Assembly: GCA_964017155.1 (NCBI GenBank)
Contig: OZ024855.1
Span: 5,242,190 to 5,306,189 of the forward strand
Direction: 5' to 3'
From: Oasisia sp. SBJ-2009
Lineage: Eukaryota; Annelida; Polychaeta; Sabellida; Siboglinidae
Length of the DNA stretch: 64,000 nt
This document shows, piece by piece, positions 54,645 through 64,000 of this stretch. The position numbers and the translations under genes are program-made. How positions within the stretch are numbered: the first letter of the stretch is position 1; every line of letters begins with the position of its first letter. The notes beneath the pieces are model-generated. The model was not told where the DNA came from, searched no databases, and saw nothing but the letters and a program-made list of their open reading frames with translations.

Positions 54645-56323
54645 ATGCATAAGTGGACATCTTTAGGGCATTACATATTGTCACAGCGAACGATCTAATA
54701 AGTGTAAGTCAGCTGACTGTTTTGTCATGAGCTACGGCCTTTGAGAACTGACCTAGCCTTCACGTGATGTGTTGCCTAGCAACAGTTCCGTCAAACAATA
54801 GAAATGCCTCCCGAACACGTGGCGCGTCAACGTACTCCGCATGTCCAACCGCTCCATGTGTTCGGCGTCCATTTTGGATGACTTGACGAACGTTTAGGTA
54901 GCCATTAGGTCACGTGATGGATACTTAAATTGCGGTTTTGTGAAAAACAATGTTTGCTAATGTCCAATTTGGATCGTTCCAATTACAAATTCACAGGTGT
55001 ATATCTTATTAACAAAGAAGCGTTATTTTCTAACCAAAGTATGTTGTAACGGAGTGTAACAAGTACAAGTTGAGATACTATTATTTGTACAACATATTTA
55101 TTGTGCGCACTATACTGATCTCTGATCGCGACGGGTCTAGTTGTACAGATTCTAGACAATCTGGAGTAGCTGTTGTACAGGGTAGAGACTAAGTAGGTAA
55201 ATTGCGTCTATTGCACTCTGGCGACCAAAGAAGGAGGACATTAGCGAATTTTGTATAACTTATCTCATCCAATGGATTGTTAGCGTATGTGTAAGTAGAT
55301 TTGCTAACAAAATCAAATGCATCAGGGAGCAACATTGCGATCTAATATGTTGAGGTTATGATAGGTAGCCTAATTATGTTAACGACTAGCGAGGTACAAC
55401 TAACTGTTTATTATTTATTTACTAGGTGCGCATATGTTGGTGCCATTTACTAATGTTTGTACATATTTATTAATGTATGGTTATACCTATCAAACAAATG
55501 TTAACCAGACACATGGCATTTCACAATGCAAGAGAGATTTGAATGTGGACGAAACTGTCACAAATATGTGAAAATTAATAGCGTTCAGATGATAGGGATT
55601 TTACACTTTATATAGGAACGTATATATATATATATAATTTATATATATATATATATACATATATATAATTTATATATATATATTTATATATATATATACA
55701 TGTGGTGTATATATATACATATATATATATATAACGAACTGTAAATATGTTAATTATTATATTCTTATGGTTACTATGTTATGGAGTATGAACACGGAGA
55801 CACATTGTTATAAAAGAATCATTTATTTACATAAACCATCAACTGGATTGTGTTTTGCTTCAGCGAATCGCTTTTTGCACTCCGTAGTTTTTTTAAATCA
55901 TTAACTTTTAATTCTAATATTTATCCGTGGACATCAAAGATGATAATGTCGTGTATATTATATTGAAATGAGTCGACAAAACGAAAGAAGAGCCGAGGCT
56001 GTGAGTTGGTAGTCTGCTGCTCCCATTGCTATATCATTCGCCCTGCCAACTTACAATGACGCGGAAATGCTGGCATTTAAATAACTGCTCGCTGCATTGA
56101 GGGTCAAAAGTTCATTAGCGATTTTTAATTCCTGATCTAAGCGCTAATTTGTGATTTATAGGACGGATCAATGATGTTGATTGGAGGTTTCGTCTGTTGT
56201 TACCAGACTGTGTGGCGGCTCAGGTCTGTGAACGCACAAACATACACACACACATGCACACACACACACCTGCGATATATATATTTATGTATATATATAT
56301 ATACAAAATATATATATATTATA

Positions 56324-56396
<73 letters not shown>

Positions 56397-56458
56397 CACA
56401 CACATATATATGAAGCCTGCATACCGTTTTGATATGCCAACCTCCCTACTGCGATGAC
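54645..56458. other. Intergenic between receptor and GT92 genes; TA and CA/TA microsatellites
   Basis: The two genes converge here. (TA)n is at 55620-55735 with mirrored ATAATTTATATATA, and CA/TA at 56245-56410. No clear AATAAA was found shortly after the receptor stop. A TTTATT at 55817 could serve as a minus-strand AATAAA. Confidence 0.6.
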
Positions 56459-57772
56459 CTAATAATATTGATCTGGCCATAGCATTTCTAGAACCTTGTC
56501 CACAGCGTTCTGCAACGTAGAAGCGAACTGAAGAGCCTCCGTGTCTGTGACGAGTATGGCGCAGTGAGGGCCCTCGATGCCGGCGTCACACGGCCGGTAA
56601 TGGCGCACGACGGCCTCGGTCGGATCGACGAGAAACTGTGTCTGGGTCGCCGTGATGGATCTGCCGACGTCGGTGAGGCGCTGATAGAAGACATTGCGCG
56701 GGTTGACGAGACACCGCGTGTGACCCTGACTGACGACGGAACTGCGAAGTGTGTCCGTCAAACTGCGCAGATTCCAATTTCTGTTCTCGAACTCTCCCTC
56801 GCCCTTGCCCTCGTACTCGTCCTCGTCCGCGTCCGCGTCCTTGTTTCGGACTTGACGGAGCGGGTCAAACACGACACTTCGGAACACGTAACCAGCCTCG
56901 TGCGGCCCGCCGCTCTTGTTTAGGAGATTTTGCGTCATTTCGGTCCAATTCATTTGGGAATACGGCATGAGTATTTCGTCAATGTCGAGGAATACGACGA
57001 ACTCTGACCTGGCCATGGATCGGTAGAGGCAGTCGTTGATCGCCACCGCCCGGCCGTTGTTCCACAGGACGGAACTCGCGTCGAAACGCCTGGCGAGCTT
57101 CCATGGTAACACAGTCGCCACGTGTGCCTTGTCGGTGTAGTGGGCCAGCACGTGGATGGTGGAGGCGCTGGCGTTGTAGTCGTAGAAGTAGAAGTGTGAC
57201 GCGCCGAGCATGCGATTCACTTCGATGAACTCGACCAGATCCTTCTCGTTGATGCTGCCATACAGAGGCGGCGTACACACCGTGAAGAGCCGGCGTTTGC
57301 TGCGCAGCCTCAGACGCTGAGAATCGACCTTGATCCACGGGGCGGTCACCGTGTCCATCGCGTCGTCCGTGACCAGTATCTCGCACGGCGGCCGGAGAGA
57401 CAGCGCGGGCGGCAGGAGGCAGGACAAGATGTACCCCGACTGCGATGTCTTCTCGCTCTCTGTCATCTTGTAGTATGTGACGGCGCTGCGTAGGAACATG
57501 TCGGCACTGACGTTCGGCGTGGCGATCTTGTAAAGCGGAAAGAGACACCGCAGACGGGGCAGGCGAGAGGTGTAGGCGCCCGCCGGAGCCTGGCCACGTC
57601 GGCGTCTCGCCGTCGACGGGGCGATGGCCATCATGCGTATGTGGACGCTGCCCGGCGGGCCTCTTTCGTCCAGGTCAGTGGCGCGAGCGTCGAGGAAGGC
57701 GGAGTAGATGAAGACGTCTGGCGCCACTTTCTTCATCCACAGCTCGTTCTTGGCGTGGGCACAAGGGCCGCC
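56459..57772 (-). CDS. GT92 gene, terminal catalytic exon
   Basis: Phase 0 entry after acceptor GTCCGCCTGCAG, 437 codons and stop. Contains all GT92 motifs. It is GC-richer than its flanks. There is no genuine ATG at the 5' edge of the open frame, which supports splicing from an upstream exon. Confidence 0.92.
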   Translation of the reverse strand, partial: GGPCAHAKNELWMKKVAPDVFIYSAFLDARATDLDERGPPGSVHIRMMAIAPSTARRRRGQAPAGAYTSRLPRLRCLFPLYKIATPNVSADMFLRSAVTYYKMTESEKTSQSGYILSCLLPPALSLRPPCEILVTDDAMDTVTAPWIKVDSQRLRLRSKRRLFTVCTPPLYGSINEKDLVEFIEVNRMLGASHFYFYDYNASASTIHVLAHYTDKAHVATVLPWKLARRFDASSVLWNNGRAVAINDCLYRSMARSEFVVFLDIDEILMPYSQMNWTEMTQNLLNKSGGPHEAGYVFRSVVFDPLRQVRNKDADADEDEYEGKGEGEFENRNWNLRSLTDTLRSSVVSQGHTRCLVNPRNVFYQRLTDVGRSITATQTQFLVDPTEAVVRHYRPCDAGIEGPHCAILVTDTEALQFASTLQNAVDKVLEMLWPDQYY

Positions 57773-58651
57773 CTGCAGGCGGACAGAGCATATAGGATTA
57801 TGTTGAATTTTGAAGACGGAGAAGGACAATACATGGGAAACTGCGATATATGAAGAGTGGATGAGTGAGTGCGTGAGTGCGTGAGTGCGTGAGTGCGTGA
57901 GTGCGTGAGTGCGTGAGTGAGTGAGCGAGCAAGCTAGCGAGTGAGTGAGTGAGTGAGCAAGTGACTTAGTGAGTGAGTCCTTGGGTGGGAGGGTGGGTGG
58001 GTGGGTGGGTGGGTGGGTGGGTGGGTGGTGGATGAGTCTTAATGAGCGAGCGACCGAGCAACCACAATCACATTCATGGCATCAACGGTATGTCAAGAAA
58101 AAAAGCATTCCAAGTCACCAAATTTTACAGATAACGCCAATTGTTGAACAAAAAATGTATTTTAATGTGTCTGACCTTGACGCGCCGGGGGCCTTAATAT
58201 TGTGTTCGTACAAAGATATCAGTGTATTGTAGAAGAACATTTCCTTCATTCTTGCCGGTAAATAATTGCTATTGGGACGTTACAGTGTCGTCCCATATCC
58301 CTGGTCAAATTAAACCCACCGGCCAACACTACGCATGCGCCACGTTAGCTGTGCGTGCTCAGTCTCGCAATTTCGCGCGAACATGCCTCAGATTTTTAGT
58401 AATAGCAGACTGGTACCACGATTTAAAAATTTCATTTAACTTTTTATCTTCTTACATTGGCCATCTAAAATTTGCTAAATCTTAAAGCGCTTCGTAAAAG
58501 TCAAAGTGGCGTTGTAGCATTTACATTTTTCCGGGTGTTGAAAAGTTTCCTGGTATCGTTTCTGCGCATGCCCGAGTCAGTCGATATCATTAGTTACCAT
58601 TAAGTCCGTTAACGCTTCCCGCTGAATCTCATATTAAATACATCTCTAGTA

Positions 58652-58695
<44 letters not shown>

Positions 58696-60631
58696 TATGA
58701 ATGAAAGAGTGAGTGCGTGAGTGCGTGCCACTATGAATGAAAGACGTATAAAACCTTTCAGCAAAGTTATTTGTCGCCAATTAACACGAGGCAAACAGAT
58801 GTTGATGCATGTGTTGATAGCAAGCGCAAATCACGTGACTGCAGTATGCCATAATCAATGACAGTGATTTAAACAAACGTAATATTTTAATATATTGTAG
58901 GACATTTTAGGCAACTCTTCACAATAATCACAATAGGAGAGTTAGCGAACAGCCCATTGTATTTATATCATAAATGCTTTCGTTTCGCTGCACATTGATA
59001 ATTTTGCATTTATCACGCATGAGCAGAAACGTTACCCGGAAATTATTTAACGTCCGGAACAATGTAAGCGCGACACCGTCGCTCCTGTCGAACCCTTGTA
59101 AAGCGACGGGCACTTCGGTAGCGACATTTTATGTTTACAAAATTTGGGCCAATAACTTTTTGGGCAGGCCAGTCACTTTCCAAATCTGCTAGCCCCCCGG
59201 GCCAGGGATACCAAAGCCTTAATGTCAAGACCTGGAACGTGATAATTGCCTTTTCACAAGTTTCTATAAAAAACTAAAACGTATTTGAAATAACCCGTAT
59301 ACATAGATAGATCATAGAGTACGTTTAAATATTGCATACTCTACTTTCGGATTTGTTACCGGCGATTTGACGAAAAAAATCAAGTGAAAAGACGTTTCCT
59401 GTGGCCAATGTCATTTCCAGGCTCATTTTATATTGTTATATAAGAAATAGGCCCCTGGTTCTCTTTTCGGTCTCACGAGCGTTGTGATCGATCTAGTTCG
59501 AGTTGTCTCCAGCACTCGGCAGGGTTATATTAACTGAACATTGTGGTTACAACGTTATGATCTTGTGAGGTCTCGTTGAACTAGTCGGTCAGAACATTTA
59601 GTGATTTATACCAAACCAACTTTTGTATTTTGGCACTGGGGTGGTCACTGTCAGGATGAGGGTGCTTGTCGTTCTCAGTGGTTCTTTTACGTCTCAAACT
59701 TAGACGGGACCGACATTAACGCAATTCTCTTATTCACGAAGGTTTGTACACCAAACATACCATGCCTGCCCTGACCGGATATTGACCGGCGTGCCTGGCA
59801 GGTGTGCTTTAAGCCTTAAGTCTTAACCACTACCAATCTACACAATCCGCGCCTCTCCGAATAATAATTACAACACTGTTAACATGACGCGATAAATAAT
59901 GGCGCAATTTCGTTCATTCTGATTTGCATGCACGCATGCACACATATTTATATATAAATGTATTATGGAAGTTATGTGGCACTACCGGGAAATTCAGTCT
60001 GCTGAAGACCGTGAGAAACGGTCGATATATACGGAAGAAAACAAAAAAGTTTCTTGAGAGGTAATTTCTTTTTATTTAACATTAACCAAGAAACCGGATC
60101 TTTACATTCGAGTATTATGGAAGACGTTTTTTCATGTTTATGGGTTAATTTGTGGGTTCCATACAGTATTAACCAGAGGCAGAGCACAAGACTTCAATAA
60201 TTTATTATTAGTGACACGATTTTTGATCTAGCACGAATTTTACGGAGTATAATTTGATGTGTCCGATACGTGGGACTGTGACTGGTCCGTGACTCAGTCT
60301 TTGTTTGGTCTAGTCTCTAGATTCTACAACATTCGTACTACGGAATCTACCACTAGCCCAGGTTAATTCAAACAAAATATCACCGTGCGAGTACTTTTGA
60401 GTCCTTAGACGGGCGACGGCGACGCGGGCGACGCTTGGTGGCGGTTTTCGTCCGTGCGTGTGATTTCTGAAACTTTGGCAGAACAAACGCAAGTTGTTTC
60501 TTCGCTTCCGGCTCCCATCCTGTCCCTTCCAGTTCCAGCTCGGTGACATTTGTTGCTTTGAATGTGAAGAAAATTGTCATCGCATAGACAACTAACAAGT
60601 AGAACCCTGCCGCTAGGTCGCGCTGTTTCAT
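56459..60631 (-). CDS. Family 92 glycosyltransferase (GT92/DUF23), type II membrane protein
   Basis: Proposed exons are 60631-60395 and 57772-56459, giving 516 aa. GT92 enzymes are Golgi type II transferases adding galactose (e.g. C. elegans GALT-1 on N-glycan core fucose). The N-terminus has a short basic tip and a signal anchor (residues about 10-26, YLLVVYAMTIFFTF), then a basic stem. The catalytic part shows FIYSAFLDAR (about 100), FTVCTPPLYG (about 241), VEFIEVNRMLGASHFYFYDY, FVVFLDIDEILMP (metal-binding DxD at about 342-344) and HYRPCD (about 470). Four N-glycosylation sequons are visible. An acidic DADADEDEYEGKGEGE insert (about 391-406) is odd. The catalytic exon is certain. The joining of exon 1 rests on a weak donor AAA|GTACTC, so another exon may intervene. 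Confidence 0.8.
57855..58030. repeat. (GTGAGTGC)n and (GGGT)n repeats
   Basis: Degenerate GAGT repeats then GGTGGGTG units in the GT92 intron. Confidence 0.95.
58031..58654. other. GT92 intron; no exon seen
   Basis: No additional GT92 stem exon was recognised on the minus strand. Confidence 0.45.
58655..58695. repeat. (TA)n microsatellite
   Basis: Pure TA. It is flanked by related CTATGAATGAAAGA sequences on its 3' side (58694 and 58731). Confidence 0.95.
58755..59085 (+). repeat. Dispersed repeat E, related to the interior of the hAT-like element
   Basis: About 75% similar to 46795-47100, with shared blocks such as TTAACACGAGGCAAAC and TTTAAACAAACGTAATATTT. It implies a second, truncated or solo member of the element family in the GT92 intron. 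Confidence 0.75.
59086..60394. other. GT92 intron, remaining part
   Basis: No exon or repeat structure is recognised. Confidence 0.4.
60395..60631 (-). CDS. GT92 gene, probable first coding exon (signal anchor and stem)
   Basis: Starts at the true ATG 60631-60629 (MKQRDLAAGFYLLVVYAM). It has one TM segment, an NVT sequon and a very basic stem (TKRRPRRRRPSK). The open frame runs to a TGA at 60380. Ending at AAA|GT (60395) gives phase 0, matching the catalytic exon. Confidence 0.6.
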
Positions 60632-60639
60632 CACACAAG

Positions 60640-62404
60640 TGCCGTCTTCACGCCGTTTGGCGTTAACAATTTAAAAACAACAAACAAGGCGATAATGCAG
60701 ACTCTGAGTCTAACAGCGCAGACAACACACAGCGGCGTTTCGTGATCCGGTTCCGACCTCGTTCCCGAGTTTCTGTAAACAAACGCCACGTTGCTGAAAT
60801 CTTATCAGTTTTGTTACTATTGATCAAACATAATCAAGAATTAAATTTTGAGCAGTGTCTGACTTTGAAATGTATCGATTGTAGAATAGTGTATGCTTAG
60901 AAGAATATGACAGTAAGAGTGTGTGGGCGATAACATAGTACCAGCAGAGTTTGATTTTTCAATAGTGAATAGGACAATGCCAACTGTCAATTCTTCTGAT
61001 TTTCTTCAGACTTTCCAAATTGTTGGTTACAGTAATTAGTGCTGCATCGCAGCCGTATACTATAGCCTTGTTTGGCTAGAATTTATCGAGACAATTTACA
61101 TATTAGTTAAACTGTTGAAACATAAGCCTAACCTATTGTTAGACAGTAACTGAGACTGAGTAAGTTTATTTGACTTACATGATCACTGCCACTGGTGGTG
61201 CACACGTTGCTCGTATATGATTAATTAATCCGGCCTTTTGCAAGGAAACCGGATTCATATTTTACAAAAAAGCATCAATATTTTAATGCTGCGTTGGGAA
61301 CAACTTCCTAGTAACACATCTATTCTAGGCCTACAATGACTTTCGCACATCATTATTTAATGCAAGAAATTCCCTTCAAAGTCGACAAAGAGAAATACGA
61401 ATGCCAATAATGATAGTTGTACTATACACTGTGTGTGACATGTATCAGTATGTGTTTCAAATGATTACAATTATGACTGAATACTCTTTTCTCATGAACA
61501 AATGTATCAAATATTGTAACATCATCCATTTACATTTTAGTCATTTATGAATAAACTAAAATAATATTTCGAAGAAGTTTCCATTGTTTTCACCGAGATG
61601 TCAACTTTGACCTTTACCTGACCTTCAGCATCTGATCTTGAACTGGAAATTTAACCAAATACCCTAAAAAGATGTATTACACATACTTCTAAGACAAGTC
61701 GTAAAGTATTTTTAAGATCTGACCAGTGGCCATCTTGGATTTATGCAAATTACCAGAGTTGCTCAAAGTTGCCGTTTGGGCAGTCAAGCTGCATTTGTTC
61801 TAGGACCTATTGAGTCCATATCAACCAAAAATGTCATAGGATAGAACATTTATTGGTTCACTATTGAACACACGCGACTGTCAAATGGACAAGTGCTTAA
61901 ATATATCACTACGCGAAAAAGTTTGGGTACGTTGACAGGTCTTTTCCTCTCAGTGATGTTCTCTGAAATGTTAACATAGTTGTTTTCTCGCCCAACCTCG
62001 TCTGTTTAGCCCGTACGTACGTGTGATTGATTTAAATATAATTTTTTGGCCACCCTAATCTAGGTCTTATACATAAAATAAAAAGTAGAAAAGAAACAAA
62101 TATATGAAAAACTAACAACGAAAAATTTCCATTTCTGTTTTATGTGGAATATTTAATTATAACTTTAATTTTGAATAGTTTTTATAGTATTATCTGATAA
62201 AAATGGTATCCTTAATTATTTAATTTGTTCTTTCATATTCGCTTTTTTATTTGTTCTTTCGTGTTCTTTCATGCCCTGAGAAGCATTAATTACCGTATCT
62301 ACCCTATTTAGCTATTATGGAATAATCTGGCCAACCACTGCTTAGACTAAGTCAATTGTTTTTGAAACGAACAATCTCATTGCTCTACATGACAGCCTTT
62401 CGTT
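60640..62404. other. AT-rich upstream region; no gene seen
   Basis: CpGs at 60710-60770 may mark the GT92 promoter. Nothing else is supported. Confidence 0.4.
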
Positions 62405-62720
62405 CTAGAATGTTCAGCAGGGTGTTCCGAACAATGTTTTGATTGGCTATTTAAACAAACTTTCTGTTTTAACCAATGAAACCCTTCGACGTAGTAACAT
62501 TATACGTTGTTTTGACCGTTAACGAAATTAGATGAGCGCAACTTCACGAGCAAGATATATGCTCAGAAACAGAAACAACGTCGAGCCTAGTCACTCCATC
62601 ACGTCGAGTATTAAACCTAGTATGGCATCAAGTTGATCAGCTCAGCATTGCCGTCGAATCGACTACCCGGCCTCTCGGCATTCGACTACCGGTGTGGTGG
62701 TCCCAGATTCGGCCGGTCCC
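62405..62720 (+). mobile_element. Possible LTR fragment
   Basis: Starts TGTTCAGCAGGGTGTTCCGA-like at about 62410, has GGCTATTTAAAC (TATA-like) at about 62445 and a GC-richer segment further on with GGTGGTCCCAGATTCGG. No second LTR, target duplication or protein domain was found. Confidence 0.25.
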
Positions 62721-63838
62721 AGATTTGGATAAACGCATACCTCGCATGCGCGCGCAAGCTCAGTCCCGGTTTTATCTGCTCTGACGTAGCATTGGTGACA
62801 TATGTCACGCCCGGGCCGAGTTTCCTTAAAACGTTTACCATGCATGCATTTTTATTTAAAACTTGCGAATCGCAATCATATTGGAATACTTGATGTATTA
62901 CTAACGTTGATATTTTTCTGGGATAACATACATCCATTTACAACTATTGGTATAGTTAGGGCTCCTAAGCAGGCTAATATTTATGTAGTTACAAGGAGGG
63001 CTGTCTACCCCGATAAGACACCCGCTACCTATGGAAGGTTTCTTATTCAATTGATATGCTAATTTGCAGGGTCCAAAGGTTCACTTGCTCCTTGCCAATA
63101 TTTCTAGCAGCTACAAACTAGCCTATATGGTAATGTCTAGGGCACTCTGGTCTGGGACGAGAGAACCTTACCCTGTTAGTTTGGTAGTCTGCAAGGTTGC
63201 ACAATTCACTGGCACCGTGCCAAGACTTTTAGGGGTCTATAGTGCAGGGGAAAGTGATATAACCGAGGCTAGCGTCTGTCCTAAGGCTAGAGTTTGGGCA
63301 GTATAAATAGGGGGATTTCTCATTATACTACTGGGCCATATTGTCGGGAGAACACCTACGTTGTTCACCCCGGGACACGCCACTCCAGACGCCCTGTGAC
63401 AAACTTGCTGTCACATGTATTGTCATGCGAACACTAGGGGCCTATTGTCGGGTAAGCCCTGCCCTCCCGAGAGCCTCCCGCCAACGGCTCAAATGTGTTA
63501 ATTGTTCCGTATTGTGGGATGGTTGAAAGATATAACTAAGAATAGTATTTACTCATTCTTTTATTTGTCGTCTGAACAAAATACGACACATGGGAAAATT
63601 GTGTTAATATTTCATGTAAGACGAGTTCATGTTTTGAAACTTAGCGTTAACCGATCAGTCTCCCTTTCAAAAGTGCTCACACAAACTAGTAAGAGCTTGT
63701 ATGAGAAGCTAAATTTCAACTCCATTGGAATCACAGGTATGGCTCAGTTTCTAAGTTACACCAGGAATAAATTATTTCAATTTGTATACAACCCAGGGTC
63801 CATTTTCTATAGGGAGTTCATATTCTATAACAAATATA
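62721..63838. other. No gene seen; TATA-like GTATAAATAGGGG at 63300
   Basis: The TATA-type box near 63301-63309 lies in an otherwise unassigned segment that could be a mobile-element promoter. The open frames have no recognisable domain. Confidence 0.3.
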
Positions 63839-63849
63839 TATACACACAC

Positions 63850-63931
<82 letters not shown>
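63839..63931. repeat. (TA)n with flanking inverted motifs
   Basis: A TA run, with ATTCTATA and TATAGAAT/ATAGAATATGGACC motifs on both sides in inverted orientation (63800-63838 and 63930-63998). Confidence 0.85.
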
Positions 63932-63933
<2 letters not shown>

Positions 63934-64000
63934 GGACCTCATAGAATATGGACCTTATCCAGGTCCAAATTATATGGGATGGTTCCATATTCTATAATAG

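Noticed and set aside
56979..57548. 189-codon minus-strand frame in the GT92 exon
   Set aside because: Alternative frame of the GT92 catalytic exon.

Overview
The window is nuclear DNA from an animal, most probably a marine invertebrate. Three things show this: spliced genes with GT-AG introns, extracellular C-type lectin and WSC modules, and several non-LTR retrotransposon families. The retrotransposon types, the SINEs and the very high microsatellite load would suit an amphioxus-like deuterostome, but a lophotrochozoan is not excluded. No prokaryotic features, CRISPR array or rRNA gene were seen.

Layout. 1-24.8 kb is a repeat graveyard. It holds a CR1/L2-type LINE whose 5' part (1741-3538) and 3' part (21237-22366) are 17.7 kb apart, each bordered on the inside by a direct copy of a DNA-transposon tail. 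It also holds an 874-bp palindrome, two relics of a second LINE family, a TTAA-flanked inverted-repeat element, and long microsatellites (CAGG, GACAGA, GACATA, TCAG, TG, TCTG). One small minus-strand ORF with a hydrophobic N-terminus (19595-19837) may be a gene. 24.8-29.5 kb holds a three-exon minus-strand gene for an unrecognised coiled-coil and Ser/Arg-rich protein of 444 aa, plus a possible two-exon small gene on the plus strand at its 3' end. 29.9-38.5 kb is intergenic: 21-bp minisatellites, a SINE and a CT-rich tract.

38.7-54.6 kb is the main gene: a twelve-exon plus-strand receptor gene whose exons join in a consistent phase. The predicted 675-aa protein has a signal peptide, a first C-type lectin domain (CTLD) interrupted by a complete WSC domain, a second CTLD, a Thr-rich mucin-like stalk, one transmembrane helix, a four-Cys juxtamembrane cluster and a Tyr-rich cytoplasmic tail. 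The WSC domain is carried by two exons sitting in the phase-1 intron between the two half-CTLD exons. The second CTLD carries a 1-bp frameshift in this assembly. Its introns hold a hAT-like element with an 8-bp target duplication, donor-derived minisatellites, a CTG tract and long TA and CCGT arrays.

56.4-60.7 kb holds a minus-strand family 92 glycosyltransferase (GT92/DUF23) in a probable two-exon arrangement. The rest, to 64 kb, is AT-rich with a possible LTR remnant. The receptor and the glycosyltransferase are both glycan-related and lie tail to tail, but nothing in the sequence shows they work together.
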